DNA from: Bermanella sp036960565
GTDB taxonomy: Bacteria > Pseudomonadota > Gammaproteobacteria > Pseudomonadales > Oceanobacteraceae
Length of the DNA stretch: 64,000 nucleotides
Assembly (NCBI GenBank): GCA_036960565.1
Contig: JBALXQ010000038.1
Coordinates: 1 to 64,000 of the forward strand
Direction of reading: 5' to 3'
Shown: positions 8,940-18,451 of the stretch, piece by piece
Numbering within the stretch: the first letter of the stretch is position 1
Layout: each line of letters opens with the position of its first letter
Program-made: the position numbers and the translations under genes
Notes under the pieces: model-generated
What the model was told of the DNA's origin: nothing
Seen by the model: only the letters and a program-made list of their open reading frames with translations
Databases searched by the model: none

Positions 8940-9971
8940 TTAGTGGCGATACATTAGATGACTTACCTTGTATCGCCAGCGCAGTAATATAAGCCAGGCC
9001 AGGGATAATACTAAAGTGGAAAAAATCAGCACTGCGTAATGATTAATGGGTTTGGCTAGCCAATTAAAACTGTGCAATGGCCAGCTTTGGTAATAGGCGC
9101 GCCAGCTAGCATCTTGCTTTTGGCTTTCTTGAAAAAAAGCGCCTTTATTATTGATGTATATTAAATTATTGCCTTTTGGGTGCAGGTCACCTTTAAGCGC
9201 GAACCTAAGCTTTATTTCTCCCTTTGACCAGTAATAACGGCTGATGCGATAACTTGGATGATTTTTATCCAGCCATGACAGGGCCTCATTCACTGTATAG
9301 GTATTCTCAATAGGGTTGAGCTTAAATTCAGGCAGCTTCGGTTTTATCTCTGCTGCATAAGCAAACACTAGCCCGGTTACTAAACAGATTATTAATACTG
9401 GAGATAAAAGGGCTCCGAATACTTGGTGAAAATAAAACACTTTATGTTCGCGCTTTTTTGGCCAGCGTAATTTGGGTAAACCCAAAAAAAAGGCCAATAA
9501 GATGGCCAGCATTAAAAGCCAAGTGATGGCCACCAATACTTGATTAACTCCTTTCCCCCAAAGTTTACCTCGGTGCAATGCGGTCCAAAATCCAACAGAA
9601 GAATCCACCCAATTGCCTTGTGGTTCAAGCTGGAATAAAACAGGATCAAGCCAAGCCCATTCACCGTTATAACGAATGCTCCATATTTTTTTCATGTCAG
9701 TTGGCAAGTCTATAAAACCTTTGTCACTAAGGCTAAGCGCTAATGCGTTCAATCGGCTCCAATTGAGAGTGGAGAGATGGCCATTTATTAAGTGATGGGG
9801 CGTGGTTTTGTCATGAACGGGAACATGAATAAGCGGAGCCTCTTTCAGCTGATAATAGCTCGCCAGAGAGAGTGCCATGGCGGTCACTGCAAACCAAATT
9901 AATATGATTAATGTGAACCTGCCCAGCCATTTATGAGCCTGGGCGATTTTCTTTTTACTTATTAACTCCAT
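8940..9971 (-). CDS. PepSY-associated TM helix protein, probable ferric-siderophore reductase
   Basis: 343 residues with four probable membrane spans (about 17-38, 140-162, 188-210 and 312-332) and the family start AHKWLGRFTL, where the histidine and tryptophan are conserved. The long periplasmic stretch between spans 3 and 4 contains the PepSY-like part (YTVNEALSWLDKNHPSY). PepSY_TM proteins in siderophore loci (FoxB/PiuB-type) are thought to reduce iron at the inner membrane. It is the last gene of the siderophore operon and overlaps the decarboxylase gene by 10 bases, which suggests translational coupling. The role as reductase is inferred from context. Confidence 0.8.
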   Translation of the reverse strand: MELISKKKIAQAHKWLGRFTLIILIWFAVTAMALSLASYYQLKEAPLIHVPVHDKTTPHHLINGHLSTLNWSRLNALALSLSDKGFIDLPTDMKKIWSIRYNGEWAWLDPVLFQLEPQGNWVDSSVGFWTALHRGKLWGKGVNQVLVAITWLLMLAILLAFFLGLPKLRWPKKREHKVFYFHQVFGALLSPVLIICLVTGLVFAYAAEIKPKLPEFKLNPIENTYTVNEALSWLDKNHPSYRISRYYWSKGEIKLRFALKGDLHPKGNNLIYINNKGAFFQESQKQDASWRAYYQSWPLHSFNWLAKPINHYAVLIFSTLVLSLAWLILLRWRYKVSHLMYRH

Positions 9972-11182
9972 ACTTCTAACTTCAAATGATCACTAACCGT
10001 TTCATGATGGCGCAGCCATTGCCACTTGCCATTCACTAACCCAGCTACCCCGGGGCGAGTTTGAATAAAGGGCACCGAGCGGCTTTGATTGTAGGCACCT
10101 ACGCCTTTAAGCAAAATCCAGTCACCGCTTTTTAACGGCTCAAGCTGAGTGTCTTTGGCAAGGGTGTCGGCTTGTAAACACAAAGGACCATAAAGATTGG
10201 TCGACAGTTTATGGGTGTCTGAGCTTAAGCCAGAAAGGCGTTGCTGACTGTGTAATGGATGACGATAAACACGGGCGGTGGGCACCGCATTGATGCCGCC
10301 ATTAATAACCAGCGATTGCTTTTCTGAATCACCATGACGGCGGGTAACCACCTGAGTTAATAAATTACCAAACGGTTCAAACAGGGTTCGGCCGGGCTCT
10401 ACAATTAATAGTGGTGCATGGAGGGACAAAATTTTAGTTAAAGGTGTTAGCCAGGCCTTGGCATACGAATGTAAACAGGGCAATTCATGTTGTTCTATTT
10501 CTTCTTGCCATTTAGGGCTAATGCCAGCCAAACCACCCCCTAGGTCTATCCATTCAATTGGCCAGTTAAAAGGCCAGAGAGACAAGGCCTTGGCCAACTT
10601 ACTGGCTGCAGTAGCGAAGACATTGTAATCGCGAATGCCGGTACCCAGGTGTACATGTACCCCCACTATTTTTAAATGGCTTTGCTGATCTTGAAGCGCG
10701 TTTATGCGCGACCATAATGTTTCATCATATTCAAAACCAAATCGATTCCAGCCATCGCCTAAACTTAAACGTACCCCTACCTTTGCGATTTTTCCCAGTT
10801 GTTTGGCCAAGACATTAATGCGTACAATTTCTTCTTGGTGATCAATGTTAATAATAGATTGCTGCTCAATGGCTTGAGATAACATCTTGTCGGTTTTGTG
10901 GGGGCCATTAATAATCATCTTTTGGGGCTTTAATAAATTCGCCATATCACATTCAAATTCACTCACCACCTCGGGCATGGCGCCCTTCTTTTGTAGCGTC
11001 TTTAGGATGCCCAGTAACGGACAGGTTTTATAAGAAAGGGCAATGTGGCTTTTGGGGTAACATTGACTAAAAGCCAGGTGTAAATCTTCATAACGTTGAT
11101 TGATGGCATCCACATCATATAAATACACTGGGCTGCCAAACTCTTGCAAAATGGCTTGAACGGATTCATTGGAATAACTCAT
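9962..11182 (-). CDS. PLP-dependent decarboxylase of siderophore synthesis (FslC/PvsE-like)
   Basis: 406 residues of the fold-type III ornithine/diaminopimelate/arginine decarboxylase family. The PLP lysine is probably Lys52 in SYKTCP; HVHLGTG (176-182), the glycine loop LGGGLAG (214-220) and the phosphate-binding EPGRT (262-266) follow, and YGPLCLQADT (331-340) supplies the partner cysteine and aspartate. Next to a single NIS synthetase and an MFS exporter, this matches FslC of Francisella rhizoferrin synthesis, which would give a diamine such as putrescine from ornithine, or PvsE of vibrioferrin. The actual amino acid is not readable from sequence. Its start overlaps the MFS stop as ATGA. 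Confidence 0.85.
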   Translation of the reverse strand: MSYSNESVQAILQEFGSPVYLYDVDAINQRYEDLHLAFSQCYPKSHIALSYKTCPLLGILKTLQKKGAMPEVVSEFECDMANLLKPQKMIINGPHKTDKMLSQAIEQQSIINIDHQEEIVRINVLAKQLGKIAKVGVRLSLGDGWNRFGFEYDETLWSRINALQDQQSHLKIVGVHVHLGTGIRDYNVFATAASKLAKALSLWPFNWPIEWIDLGGGLAGISPKWQEEIEQHELPCLHSYAKAWLTPLTKILSLHAPLLIVEPGRTLFEPFGNLLTQVVTRRHGDSEKQSLVINGGINAVPTARVYRHPLHSQQRLSGLSSDTHKLSTNLYGPLCLQADTLAKDTQLEPLKSGDWILLKGVGAYNQSRSVPFIQTRPGVAGLVNGKWQWLRHHETVSDHLKLEVWS

Positions 11183-12357
11183 ATTAAATTTTTTGACCTC
11201 AGGGGAGAAACATGTCGATTGAGAGAATAAAATAGGGCGGCGCTTAAAAAATAAAAAGCCGCGCTTAAACCAAAAGCCATAATAGGTAGCATAGTGAGGG
11301 CGCTGCCTAACATTAGGCCCAAGGCCATACCCAGACGTTGTTGGCGTTGAATGCGTCCTAGTAACAACCCTTTGCTAACGTTGTTATCTTTAGCCATTTC
11401 ACCCACTAAAAATTGCAATTGTGACCATGGCATTAAGGGGGCCAGTACCAGCCCTAACATAAAGCGGATAGCGGTTATGAAAACAAGATGTTCAACAAAA
11501 AGAAGTAGGGCACTTAATAATGCTGCGCCGAGTACACAATATAAATAATAATGGGCTTGGCTTTTTTCCCCCTCTCGTTTTAACCCCTCCTTTTTCAACC
11601 CCTCTCGTTTTAACCAGAAGTCTTTGGCCACAAACATACCCAAAGGCAGCGCGCTATAAACCAAAGCCAGTTTCCACGGCGAGCTGGCTAAATCCTGAGT
11701 AAGGGTAGCCAGGACTGGCACCACTACCCAACGGGCCATGGGCAATAACGAAAAACATAAAAAAGGAATGTTTAATTGTAATGTTTGTTGGTGATTATTT
11801 TTGTTTTGATGTTTTTGTGGTGGCAGCTCAATGAGCCAGTGGGACAACAAGGCGAAAGTAAAAATGGTGATACCTGCCAATGTTAAACACAACTCAAAAC
11901 TAATCCACTGCACTACCCCACCTAAAATAATAGGCCCGAGAATACTGGCCAGAGCCGTGGCCGACTGCAACTTAAACAAACCCTGTTTAAAATTTAAGGC
12001 CATGGCCAAGTGTTGTGAGGCGGGCATAACACTGCCAAATAAACCCTGAGCGGCTCGGGTAAACAGCAGCGCACTTAGGCTAGTCACCCAGCCCAGAAAC
12101 GTAAATGCCAGTGCCAGTGCCAACATACTTCGCAGCCAATTAATTTTGGCTCCCATTGCATCGCTAAACTTTCCCCAATAAGTGACACTGAGCGCCGTGC
12201 CCAGTATGGGCAAACCATAAATGGCCGCCAATACCAGAGCATAAAGCCAGCTGTCCGTAGCCAAGTGCTGTGCTAACCAGATGGGCCAAAAAGGATTTAA
12301 ACCTTCAATGATGCCCACGGCTAAAATGTGCAGCAGTACAAACCAGCGCCAGCTCAT
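11179..12357 (-). CDS. MFS transporter, probable siderophore exporter (FslB/LbtB-like)
   Basis: 392 residues with about twelve hydrophobic helices. The loop after helix 2 carries the degenerate MFS motif YWGKFSDAMGAK. The central cytoplasmic loop contains a small repeat, KREGL-KKEGL-KREGE, encoded by three 15-bp units. Between an NIS synthetase and a decarboxylase gene, export of the newly made carboxylate siderophore is the most likely job, as for FslB or LbtB. The start shares one base with the synthetase stop (TAATG), and the stop overlaps the decarboxylase start, so the four biosynthesis and export genes look translationally coupled. Confidence 0.85.
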   Translation of the reverse strand: MSWRWFVLLHILAVGIIEGLNPFWPIWLAQHLATDSWLYALVLAAIYGLPILGTALSVTYWGKFSDAMGAKINWLRSMLALALAFTFLGWVTSLSALLFTRAAQGLFGSVMPASQHLAMALNFKQGLFKLQSATALASILGPIILGGVVQWISFELCLTLAGITIFTFALLSHWLIELPPQKHQNKNNHQQTLQLNIPFLCFSLLPMARWVVVPVLATLTQDLASSPWKLALVYSALPLGMFVAKDFWLKREGLKKEGLKREGEKSQAHYYLYCVLGAALLSALLLFVEHLVFITAIRFMLGLVLAPLMPWSQLQFLVGEMAKDNNVSKGLLLGRIQRQQRLGMALGLMLGSALTMLPIMAFGLSAAFYFLSAALFYSLNRHVSPLRSKNLI

Positions 12358-14198
12358 TATTTAATAAAACTCGATAACGGATTAGGAATCCTTGCCCATA
12401 AATCCTCACTACTTTGCTCTACCCGCATGGATAACAATGCCTTGGTGGGCCATGAGTCATTTAATAAGGTTTTACGGTCTAGCTGAAAATCGGTTTTATC
12501 CATAGCCGGCTTGCATGACTCAAATACATTTTCACTCTCATTGGCGACGATCTGCCAAAACCATTTTGACGGACTAGAAAAATCATTTGCTAATGCCGAT
12601 ACTAGAGTACCTAGGTGACAAACAAACAGAGAATGTATCAATTTATGTAGACACTTTTGTCGTACTTCTTCAACAATAAGTCGGTCTTGATGCAACTGAA
12701 GGTTCAGACCTTTCTGAAGCAAACTTTCCATGTGGACACGTACACCACCAAAATCTCGAATAATAAAGCGAGCAGGTTTATTATCTGCCACCACCATAAA
12801 ACTGTTTTGTTGATGGGCTTCAAGTGCGATGCCGTATTTTAAATATACCGCCAGTACACCATTGAGTAACTTAGCCACATATTGTCTGAAGTTGGGCAAC
12901 AAGGCTTCAATTGTTAAGGCATCCTGGGTTAATACATGGCTGGCCAGGTATTTATTTAACGGGGTTTTGGCCATAAGCGCCGCTACTGGAATGGCAACTT
13001 CATCCGGCTTCAACACTTCACTTAAAGGCGCGCGGAATATCACCGAATAATGCTTGGCAATCTCACTTTGTGTATTGAGGTGCAGCCCTATCTTTTCATT
13101 TAGCGGGCTAAATACCTGAGAAATTAACGTATCCCTTTTCACTATTTCAGTTAACAAATCACTCATTCTTGGGCCCATGTAACAGGCTCTGGGAGATACC
13201 GTGCGTTGCACACTGGTCATCTGTAAGGCAACCGGTAACTTAATAAAAGGTTTGCTCGCTCCACCTACCGGATAAACAGTACGAAATGACAAGGATGAAA
13301 AACTGTCAATGCTTGCGGGTTTGTCCGGTACAAATAACCCTTCAGGTAATTCCTGTAACCAACGTGCTTGAAGTTGCTGTGGATGAACTGGAAAGGGAAA
13401 ATAGGCGTCACTCAGTGCGCCCATAGTTTGTTGCCAAGCAATATAATTCTGAGGGAAATATTGAGAAAACATGGCAAGGTATTCATGCTCATTAACACCT
13501 GATAACGTCGCATGGCTGCGTTTAATGGCGGCTAAAGTTAATCTGGCCGAGCCTTTAAATTCAGGTGACGATGCAAACACCTGTGCTGAGCTGATGCCTA
13601 ATTTGGCTTTTGTAGTCGGGTGAAAAGGATGCCCCACCGCGCCCCACTGTTCAAAAAATAAGGCCGGGTTTTGTTTGAACTCATCTTGGCATTGTAGCCC
13701 TTGCCAAAACCCTGTGTTGCCAATAGACAAAGCCAAGCGTTCATTCCATTGATTACGGTAACAAATGGCCATAGCTTCATTAGTTAGGCTGTTGTTAAGT
13801 TCTAACTTAAAACGCGCCAGCGCCTTTGGCTCTATGCCTTCCTTTTCCCAAATGGCCAACCATTGAGAGATGGAACTTAATTCAATATCGGCCACTTCAA
13901 TAGGCGCAAACAGGTCTAACTTGTCTCCTAGTAATTTCCATATAGCGATCTTTTTTGAAGACCACATAGGCATACTATGAATATTTTCATGACTATCCAT
14001 TGTAATCGGTTGATAGGGCAATTTTTCCCAAGCAGCTAAACGAATTAAGTTTTGCAGCATTCGATCATGTGCTTGAACTTTAGCGGCCTCAAACTCTTCA
14101 TAAGAAAAAGGTAAACTCGTAAAGTCGATGTTATTGTGGTTGGCCGGGTCAATGGCCGCTGTGTCAGGTTGTTGATAAACAGTTGATTGGCTTTTCAT
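12357..14198 (-). CDS. NRPS-independent siderophore synthetase (IucA/IucC family)
   Basis: 613 residues, the normal length. Family signatures are GHPFHPTTKAKLG (189-201, ATP-binding), KLPVALQMTSVQRT (320-333), AHQQN (461-465) and RDFGGVR (481-487), ending with the helical FhuF-like C-terminal part. NIS synthetases adenylate a carboxylate, typically citrate, and condense it with an amine. One synthetase plus a decarboxylase, rather than two synthetases, resembles FslA, which alone builds rhizoferrin from two citrates and putrescine. The gene follows the receptor gene by 13 bases and leads directly into the MFS gene. The product identity is inferred from this layout only. Confidence 0.92.
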   Translation of the reverse strand: MKSQSTVYQQPDTAAIDPANHNNIDFTSLPFSYEEFEAAKVQAHDRMLQNLIRLAAWEKLPYQPITMDSHENIHSMPMWSSKKIAIWKLLGDKLDLFAPIEVADIELSSISQWLAIWEKEGIEPKALARFKLELNNSLTNEAMAICYRNQWNERLALSIGNTGFWQGLQCQDEFKQNPALFFEQWGAVGHPFHPTTKAKLGISSAQVFASSPEFKGSARLTLAAIKRSHATLSGVNEHEYLAMFSQYFPQNYIAWQQTMGALSDAYFPFPVHPQQLQARWLQELPEGLFVPDKPASIDSFSSLSFRTVYPVGGASKPFIKLPVALQMTSVQRTVSPRACYMGPRMSDLLTEIVKRDTLISQVFSPLNEKIGLHLNTQSEIAKHYSVIFRAPLSEVLKPDEVAIPVAALMAKTPLNKYLASHVLTQDALTIEALLPNFRQYVAKLLNGVLAVYLKYGIALEAHQQNSFMVVADNKPARFIIRDFGGVRVHMESLLQKGLNLQLHQDRLIVEEVRQKCLHKLIHSLFVCHLGTLVSALANDFSSPSKWFWQIVANESENVFESCKPAMDKTDFQLDRKTLLNDSWPTKALLSMRVEQSSEDLWARIPNPLSSFIK

Positions 14199-14211
14199 TT
14201 TTAAAATCCCT

Positions 14212-16296
14212 TTAAAGTTTAATTTCAGTTTCTAAGTAAAAGGTGCGCGGCATACCGGCATAAATACCTGATTCCAAAGACGTGCTTGGGGTTTCGCGAA
14301 TGTAGTAGTCGCGATCAAATACATTTTTTACACCCACCGCGATACTCATTTGATTATTGGCCATTAGGTTTTCAAAACTCAGCTTGGTATTAACGTAACT
14401 AAAGCCTGGAATAATGCCGTTTTGACCTGAGGTGGCACTGTCGCTGGACTCGGTGTCGGAGCGAGTATTATCAGCATCGCTAAACTGGCGGCTCTGTCCG
14501 TAAAGAGACACGTTAAAGTTGAAGGCTTCGGTTTTATAATCGGCGCCAAGGGTGGCCACGTGTTGCGAATAAAAAGGCACCTCGTTACTTTTAACCTCGC
14601 CTTCTTTAAAGGTGGCCTTGGTATAGGTGTAGTTTGAACTTAGGGTGACTTCTTCAAAAAATGGCAGGTTATAATTGGTGGCCATTTCTACCCCGCGGTG
14701 GAAAGTTTCACCGCGATTAAGATAACCGCCGGTGTCTCTTACATATTCAAGAATGTCATCAAACGCAATGGCAAAGGCGGTGGCTTCCCACGATCCCCCT
14801 GAATATTGTTGGCGTGCACCTATTTCATAAATGCGTGCACGTTCTGGCTCGAGGTTATCGGAAAACTGGCTGGCATTAATTTGCGCGTAGGTAACGGTGG
14901 TAAAAGACGTGTTGTAATTTGCATAAAGGTTAACGCCGTTTTTCATACGATACAGGGAATTAATAGAAGGCAGCAGCGCGTTATAACTTAGATGCTCACG
15001 GCTTTCGTCTAGATTATTTTCCCTAGAAATAGTGATGCGCTCATAACGCACACCGGGTGTCACAGTAAGAGCATTCACATCTATTTTATCATCCAGATAA
15101 AAAGCATGGGCTTGAGTGTGGTTGCTGTTGTCGCGATTTAAAACGGGGTCAATGGTGTAGGGGTCAACGCCTTCGGTAATTCCATTACGGCGAAAACGTT
15201 GCTCTCTTCCGGTCTCATCAACAAAGCGGTAACCGGTACCCACTTCGTGAAAGCCACTGCCCACCACAAAACCCTGGCTTAATCTGGGTTCAATGCCTTT
15301 TACTTCATAAGTACGGGGGAATCTGTCTAAGCGGCCGCCTTCACCTTCATTTTTATTGGTGAGAACAAACTCTCGTTCACTGGCATTGATCCAGCCATTC
15401 ATTTCAAATAGGGCCCCTGAATTGAATCTTTTTTCGTAACCCAGTGCTACCTCTTGGCGTTGACCAATGAATTCATCAAAAGGACGCAAGGATTGATATG
15501 GGTTTTCATCGTATGCAGCCTGGGTTAAGCCGCCGGGTAATTCATTATCCGATTCATAATAATGAACATGCCCTTTAAGTTGAGTTTGGTTTTTTAGGTC
15601 TTGATTAAACTTAACAAAAACATCATCGGTCTTGGTTTCGCTGTGCTCTCTGGCGCCTTCTCCGCGCTGGCTGGTGTAGGTCATTAACATACCCAGACCT
15701 GCAGCATTGGTGGCGCCGGTAGTGAGGTTCACTTCCCCCAGAGACTGGCTCTTTTTTTCGTCGCTCATGCTGCCTTTCACGCGAATAGAAGCGGCGGCCT
15801 GTTGCGGAATTTTTTTACTTTCAAAGTTAATCACCCCACCCACATTCTGTGGACCGTAGCGAACGGCGCCACCACTTTTCACTACGTCGATGGATTCAAT
15901 GTTGCCCAAATTAACCGGTGCCAACGACAAATGTGGTTGACCATATGGGGCTACCGACAAGGGCAGGCCATCCAGTAACACAGTGGTTTTAGAGGTGAGC
16001 CTGGCCGATAAACCCCGCACGCCGATATTTAATGAACTCACCGAAGAACTAGAATGTTCGGGTGCATAAATACCCGGTAATAACCTAAGAGCGTCGCCTA
16101 GGGTGGTGGCGCCGGAGGCTTTAATTGCATCGTTGTCGAGCCATTGCCGTGCACCGGGATGTTCGGTTAATTGCTGAGAATTGGGTTCGTTAAGCCAGTC
16201 ACCTTGAACTGTAAGAGTTTCAAGCGCTTGTGGTTGCGCCATAACAGTCAGCGGTAAGCAGGTAATAGATGCCGCAACAATGGGACGGATTTTCAT
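14212..16296 (-). CDS. TonB-dependent outer-membrane receptor, FecA-like
   Basis: 694 residues. A signal peptide ends near VMA-QP (residue 20), a TonB-box-like stretch LETLTVQGD follows (25-33), then a plug domain with VRGLSARLT, LLDGLPL, APYGQPHLSL and VRYGPQNVGGVINF (about 93-158), then a 22-strand beta-barrel. The plug wording is very close to the FecA ferric-dicitrate group, which fits a citrate-based siderophore. It is the first gene of the leftward operon and should import the Fe-loaded product made by the downstream genes. Iron control is likely, given the palindrome upstream. Confidence 0.92.
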   Translation of the reverse strand: MKIRPIVAASITCLPLTVMAQPQALETLTVQGDWLNEPNSQQLTEHPGARQWLDNDAIKASGATTLGDALRLLPGIYAPEHSSSSVSSLNIGVRGLSARLTSKTTVLLDGLPLSVAPYGQPHLSLAPVNLGNIESIDVVKSGGAVRYGPQNVGGVINFESKKIPQQAAASIRVKGSMSDEKKSQSLGEVNLTTGATNAAGLGMLMTYTSQRGEGAREHSETKTDDVFVKFNQDLKNQTQLKGHVHYYESDNELPGGLTQAAYDENPYQSLRPFDEFIGQRQEVALGYEKRFNSGALFEMNGWINASEREFVLTNKNEGEGGRLDRFPRTYEVKGIEPRLSQGFVVGSGFHEVGTGYRFVDETGREQRFRRNGITEGVDPYTIDPVLNRDNSNHTQAHAFYLDDKIDVNALTVTPGVRYERITISRENNLDESREHLSYNALLPSINSLYRMKNGVNLYANYNTSFTTVTYAQINASQFSDNLEPERARIYEIGARQQYSGGSWEATAFAIAFDDILEYVRDTGGYLNRGETFHRGVEMATNYNLPFFEEVTLSSNYTYTKATFKEGEVKSNEVPFYSQHVATLGADYKTEAFNFNVSLYGQSRQFSDADNTRSDTESSDSATSGQNGIIPGFSYVNTKLSFENLMANNQMSIAVGVKNVFDRDYYIRETPSTSLESGIYAGMPRTFYLETEIKL

Positions 16297-16357
16297 AGGA
16301 GCCTCTAAAACAGAAGTAAATAATAAGAGAGGCGGTCACGGTATACTTGAGTCAATC

Positions 16358-16386
16358 TAAATGCAAATCATTCTTATTTGTATTTG
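16358..16386 (-). promoter_or_regulatory. Fur-box-like palindrome of the siderophore operon
   Basis: The segment contains nearly symmetrical arms, AAATGCAAAT and ATTTGTATTT, around the centre CATTCTT, strongly resembling Gammaproteobacterial Fur sites (AAATNANAATNATT-type). On the operon strand TTGCAT followed 15 bases later by TATACC could be -35/-10 elements, so the palindrome would overlap the promoter. It lies about 62-90 bases before the receptor start codon. The rest of the 381-base intergenic stretch up to the binding-protein gene shows only a ten-G run (listed separately) and no other structure that I could support. Confidence 0.65.
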
Positions 16387-16443
16387 ATTGGGTTGAGATT
16401 AAAGTATGAGGATCACGCTGACTTTATTGATGGGTATCGCTAA

Positions 16444-16453
16444 GGGGGGGGGG
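16444..16453. repeat. Ten-G homopolymer in a divergent intergenic region
   Basis: An uninterrupted run of ten guanines lies between the siderophore receptor gene (left) and the PotD-like gene (right). Such runs are prone to slippage and can alter promoter spacing; whether this one does is unknown. Confidence 0.7.
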
Positions 16454-16677
16454 AATAGAAACAGCATGAACCAAAGGTAATTAACAAAGAGCTTGGGTTT
16501 AGGCATTGCTCTAAACGGCTTTTAGTATGCTTTTACGCAGCATATCCGGATTATTTATCCATAATAAAAGTGTCGAAATAGGCTGTAAATTATAAAAGCG
16601 TCGTGGCTCTGATAATTGCTAAATGGACATTTTGCGCTTTAATTAAATAACCAATCTTTTTAGCCGATGGGCCAATT

Positions 16678-17769
16678 ATGATAATCCCTTCACGAGTTCT
16701 TCTAGTTGTATTACTGACATTATTTAGCGCAATCAGCTTTTCCGATGAATTAAAGGTACTCACCTGGGACGGTTATGTGATGCCTGAAGAGGTACAAGCG
16801 GTTAATAAGTTGCTAAAGGCAAAGGGCTACAATATTACCGTAAACGTCATATCCCCTTGGGCAGAGGGGCCAGAACAAATGTATAAATTGCTGCGTGGCC
16901 ATAAAGCCGATATTTCATTTCTCACGCTTAACTACATTAAAATGCAAGACAGTAAAACAGCACGTTTACTGCAAGCGATTAATGTTAATTCGCCAAGGCT
17001 AAGCAATTATCAGTATTTATCATCATCACTTACAAACATATCTATGGGCTTAAACAAGAGTGGTAAACCCTTGTATATCCCTTGGGGCGGTGGAGCATAT
17101 GGTATTTGGGTGAATAATGAAAAAGTGAAAGCCGGTGATGTACCTACTAGTGTTGAAGATTTATGGGCGCCACGCTGGAAAGGAAAGTTGTCGTTAAGTC
17201 AGGGCCAGGTTCAACCTAATATTGCTTTAGCGTTATTGGCGTTAGGTAAACCGCCATTTTACCTAAATGATTTGGCGGTTAGTCGAGACAAGCTAAATTC
17301 AGCCATAAGCAATGACAATATCATTCAAAATAAAGTCACGGCTCTTTATAAGCAGGTGGGCCTTTTCTGGCCCAATGTTCCAGAATTTCGGGATGAATTT
17401 TCATTGGTTGCCTCTTATGGCCCGGGTGCGGTTGCTCATAATGTCAGTGGTGCTAATTGGAGCTTAGTGAACTTTAAAGAAGGTAATACTGTGTGGTTAG
17501 ATACCATTAATTTTAGCGTAGATTTAAGTGGAAAACGTTTAGAAGCAGCCGAAATATTTGCCAATTATTTCATTGGTAAAGCGGTTCAAAATAGGGTGGT
17601 AAAAGGTTTGGGTATGGTGGCTGCTTCAAGTGAAGTGGATAAAAATCCATTAATTGAAGCTAACCCTAAGTTTTTTTCTGACACTATGTTTTGGCCTCCA
17701 TACCGTAAGTCGGCCGATAACGTTATGAATAGCATATCGGAGAAAGCCATGAAGGATTCAGGGCATTAA
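16678..17769 (+). CDS. PotD-like extracellular solute-binding protein, orphan
   Basis: 363 residues with a signal peptide ending near SFS-DE and the polyamine/iron-type binding fold (SBP_bac_8-like): VLTWDGYV at the N-terminus, PWGGGAYGIWVN near residue 139, then DLWAPRWKGK. PotD-type proteins deliver spermidine or putrescine to ABC permeases, but no permease or ATPase gene adjoins. It is divergent from the siderophore operon. It could bind a polyamine for sensing, an anion or another small organic molecule; the ligand is not readable by eye. A second PotD-like gene lies at about 37 kb, beside a sensor kinase. Confidence 0.8.
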   Translation: MIIPSRVLLVVLLTLFSAISFSDELKVLTWDGYVMPEEVQAVNKLLKAKGYNITVNVISPWAEGPEQMYKLLRGHKADISFLTLNYIKMQDSKTARLLQAINVNSPRLSNYQYLSSSLTNISMGLNKSGKPLYIPWGGGAYGIWVNNEKVKAGDVPTSVEDLWAPRWKGKLSLSQGQVQPNIALALLALGKPPFYLNDLAVSRDKLNSAISNDNIIQNKVTALYKQVGLFWPNVPEFRDEFSLVASYGPGAVAHNVSGANWSLVNFKEGNTVWLDTINFSVDLSGKRLEAAEIFANYFIGKAVQNRVVKGLGMVAASSEVDKNPLIEANPKFFSDTMFWPPYRKSADNVMNSISEKAMKDSGH

Positions 17770-17857
17770 TTCTTAATCATTAATCAATGAATTATGAAAA
17801 TCTGATGATGAATTTATAAGTGAGTTCATCATCAAATTATTCTATAACTAATAAAAC

Positions 17858-18247
17858 TTACAGTTTTGCCACACATTTAATTTCTAATAATAACTCCGGC
17901 ATTACCAATGCACTGACCTCTACTAGAGTTTGACATACTTCGGCCGAACCTTGATAAAACTCACCACGGGAGGCAAATACGGCTTCATTCTGTTTCATTA
18001 AATCTTTCATGTTGGTGGTGAACCAGGTTTCGTCCACTATGTTTTTTGCTTCCAGATTAAACTGTTTCAAAACATGCTGAATGTTGGCGTAAGCCAGTTG
18101 GGTTTGCTCAACAATGTTGGCGCCTGGAGTGCCGTCGGGTTTTACGCCTACCTGGCCAGATATATAAAGGGTATCGCCGACTTTCACCGCTTGTGCAAAA
18201 ATATTTTTGTAGGGGCCTGCGCTGTAAACTTCTTTTGAAATACTCAT
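17858..18247 (-). CDS. RidA (YjgF/YER057c/UK114) family protein
   Basis: 129 residues, the full family length. The opening YSAGPYKNIFAQAVKVGDTLYISGQVG and the end VEVSALVMPELLLEIKCVA are characteristic; the family trimer deaminates reactive enamine/imine intermediates released by PLP enzymes. The usual catalytic arginine (in R-x-x-V near the C-terminus) is not obvious here: the region reads QTLVEVSALVMP, so a Rid2-7-type relative without deaminase activity is possible. It stands between a PotD-like gene and a LysR gene on the same strand, with 204 bases to the latter. Confidence 0.85.
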   Translation of the reverse strand: MSISKEVYSAGPYKNIFAQAVKVGDTLYISGQVGVKPDGTPGANIVEQTQLAYANIQHVLKQFNLEAKNIVDETWFTTNMKDLMKQNEAVFASRGEFYQGSAEVCQTLVEVSALVMPELLLEIKCVAKL

Positions 18248-18451
18248 ATGGGTAGGTCTCTTTTAGGTCATTGTTATTATCTGTAATAAGACAATTAGTA
18301 TTACCAATAAAGCGGCCAAACGACAATTAGCTAAAGAAGCTGCTCCTAATAATATTGACCTTTATCAATCATTATATGGCCGATTCACTCTTTGGAATGA
18401 CAGAAAATTTTTAACAAGTCTAAAAATTAATCAGCTATAAAATGTAGAGAA

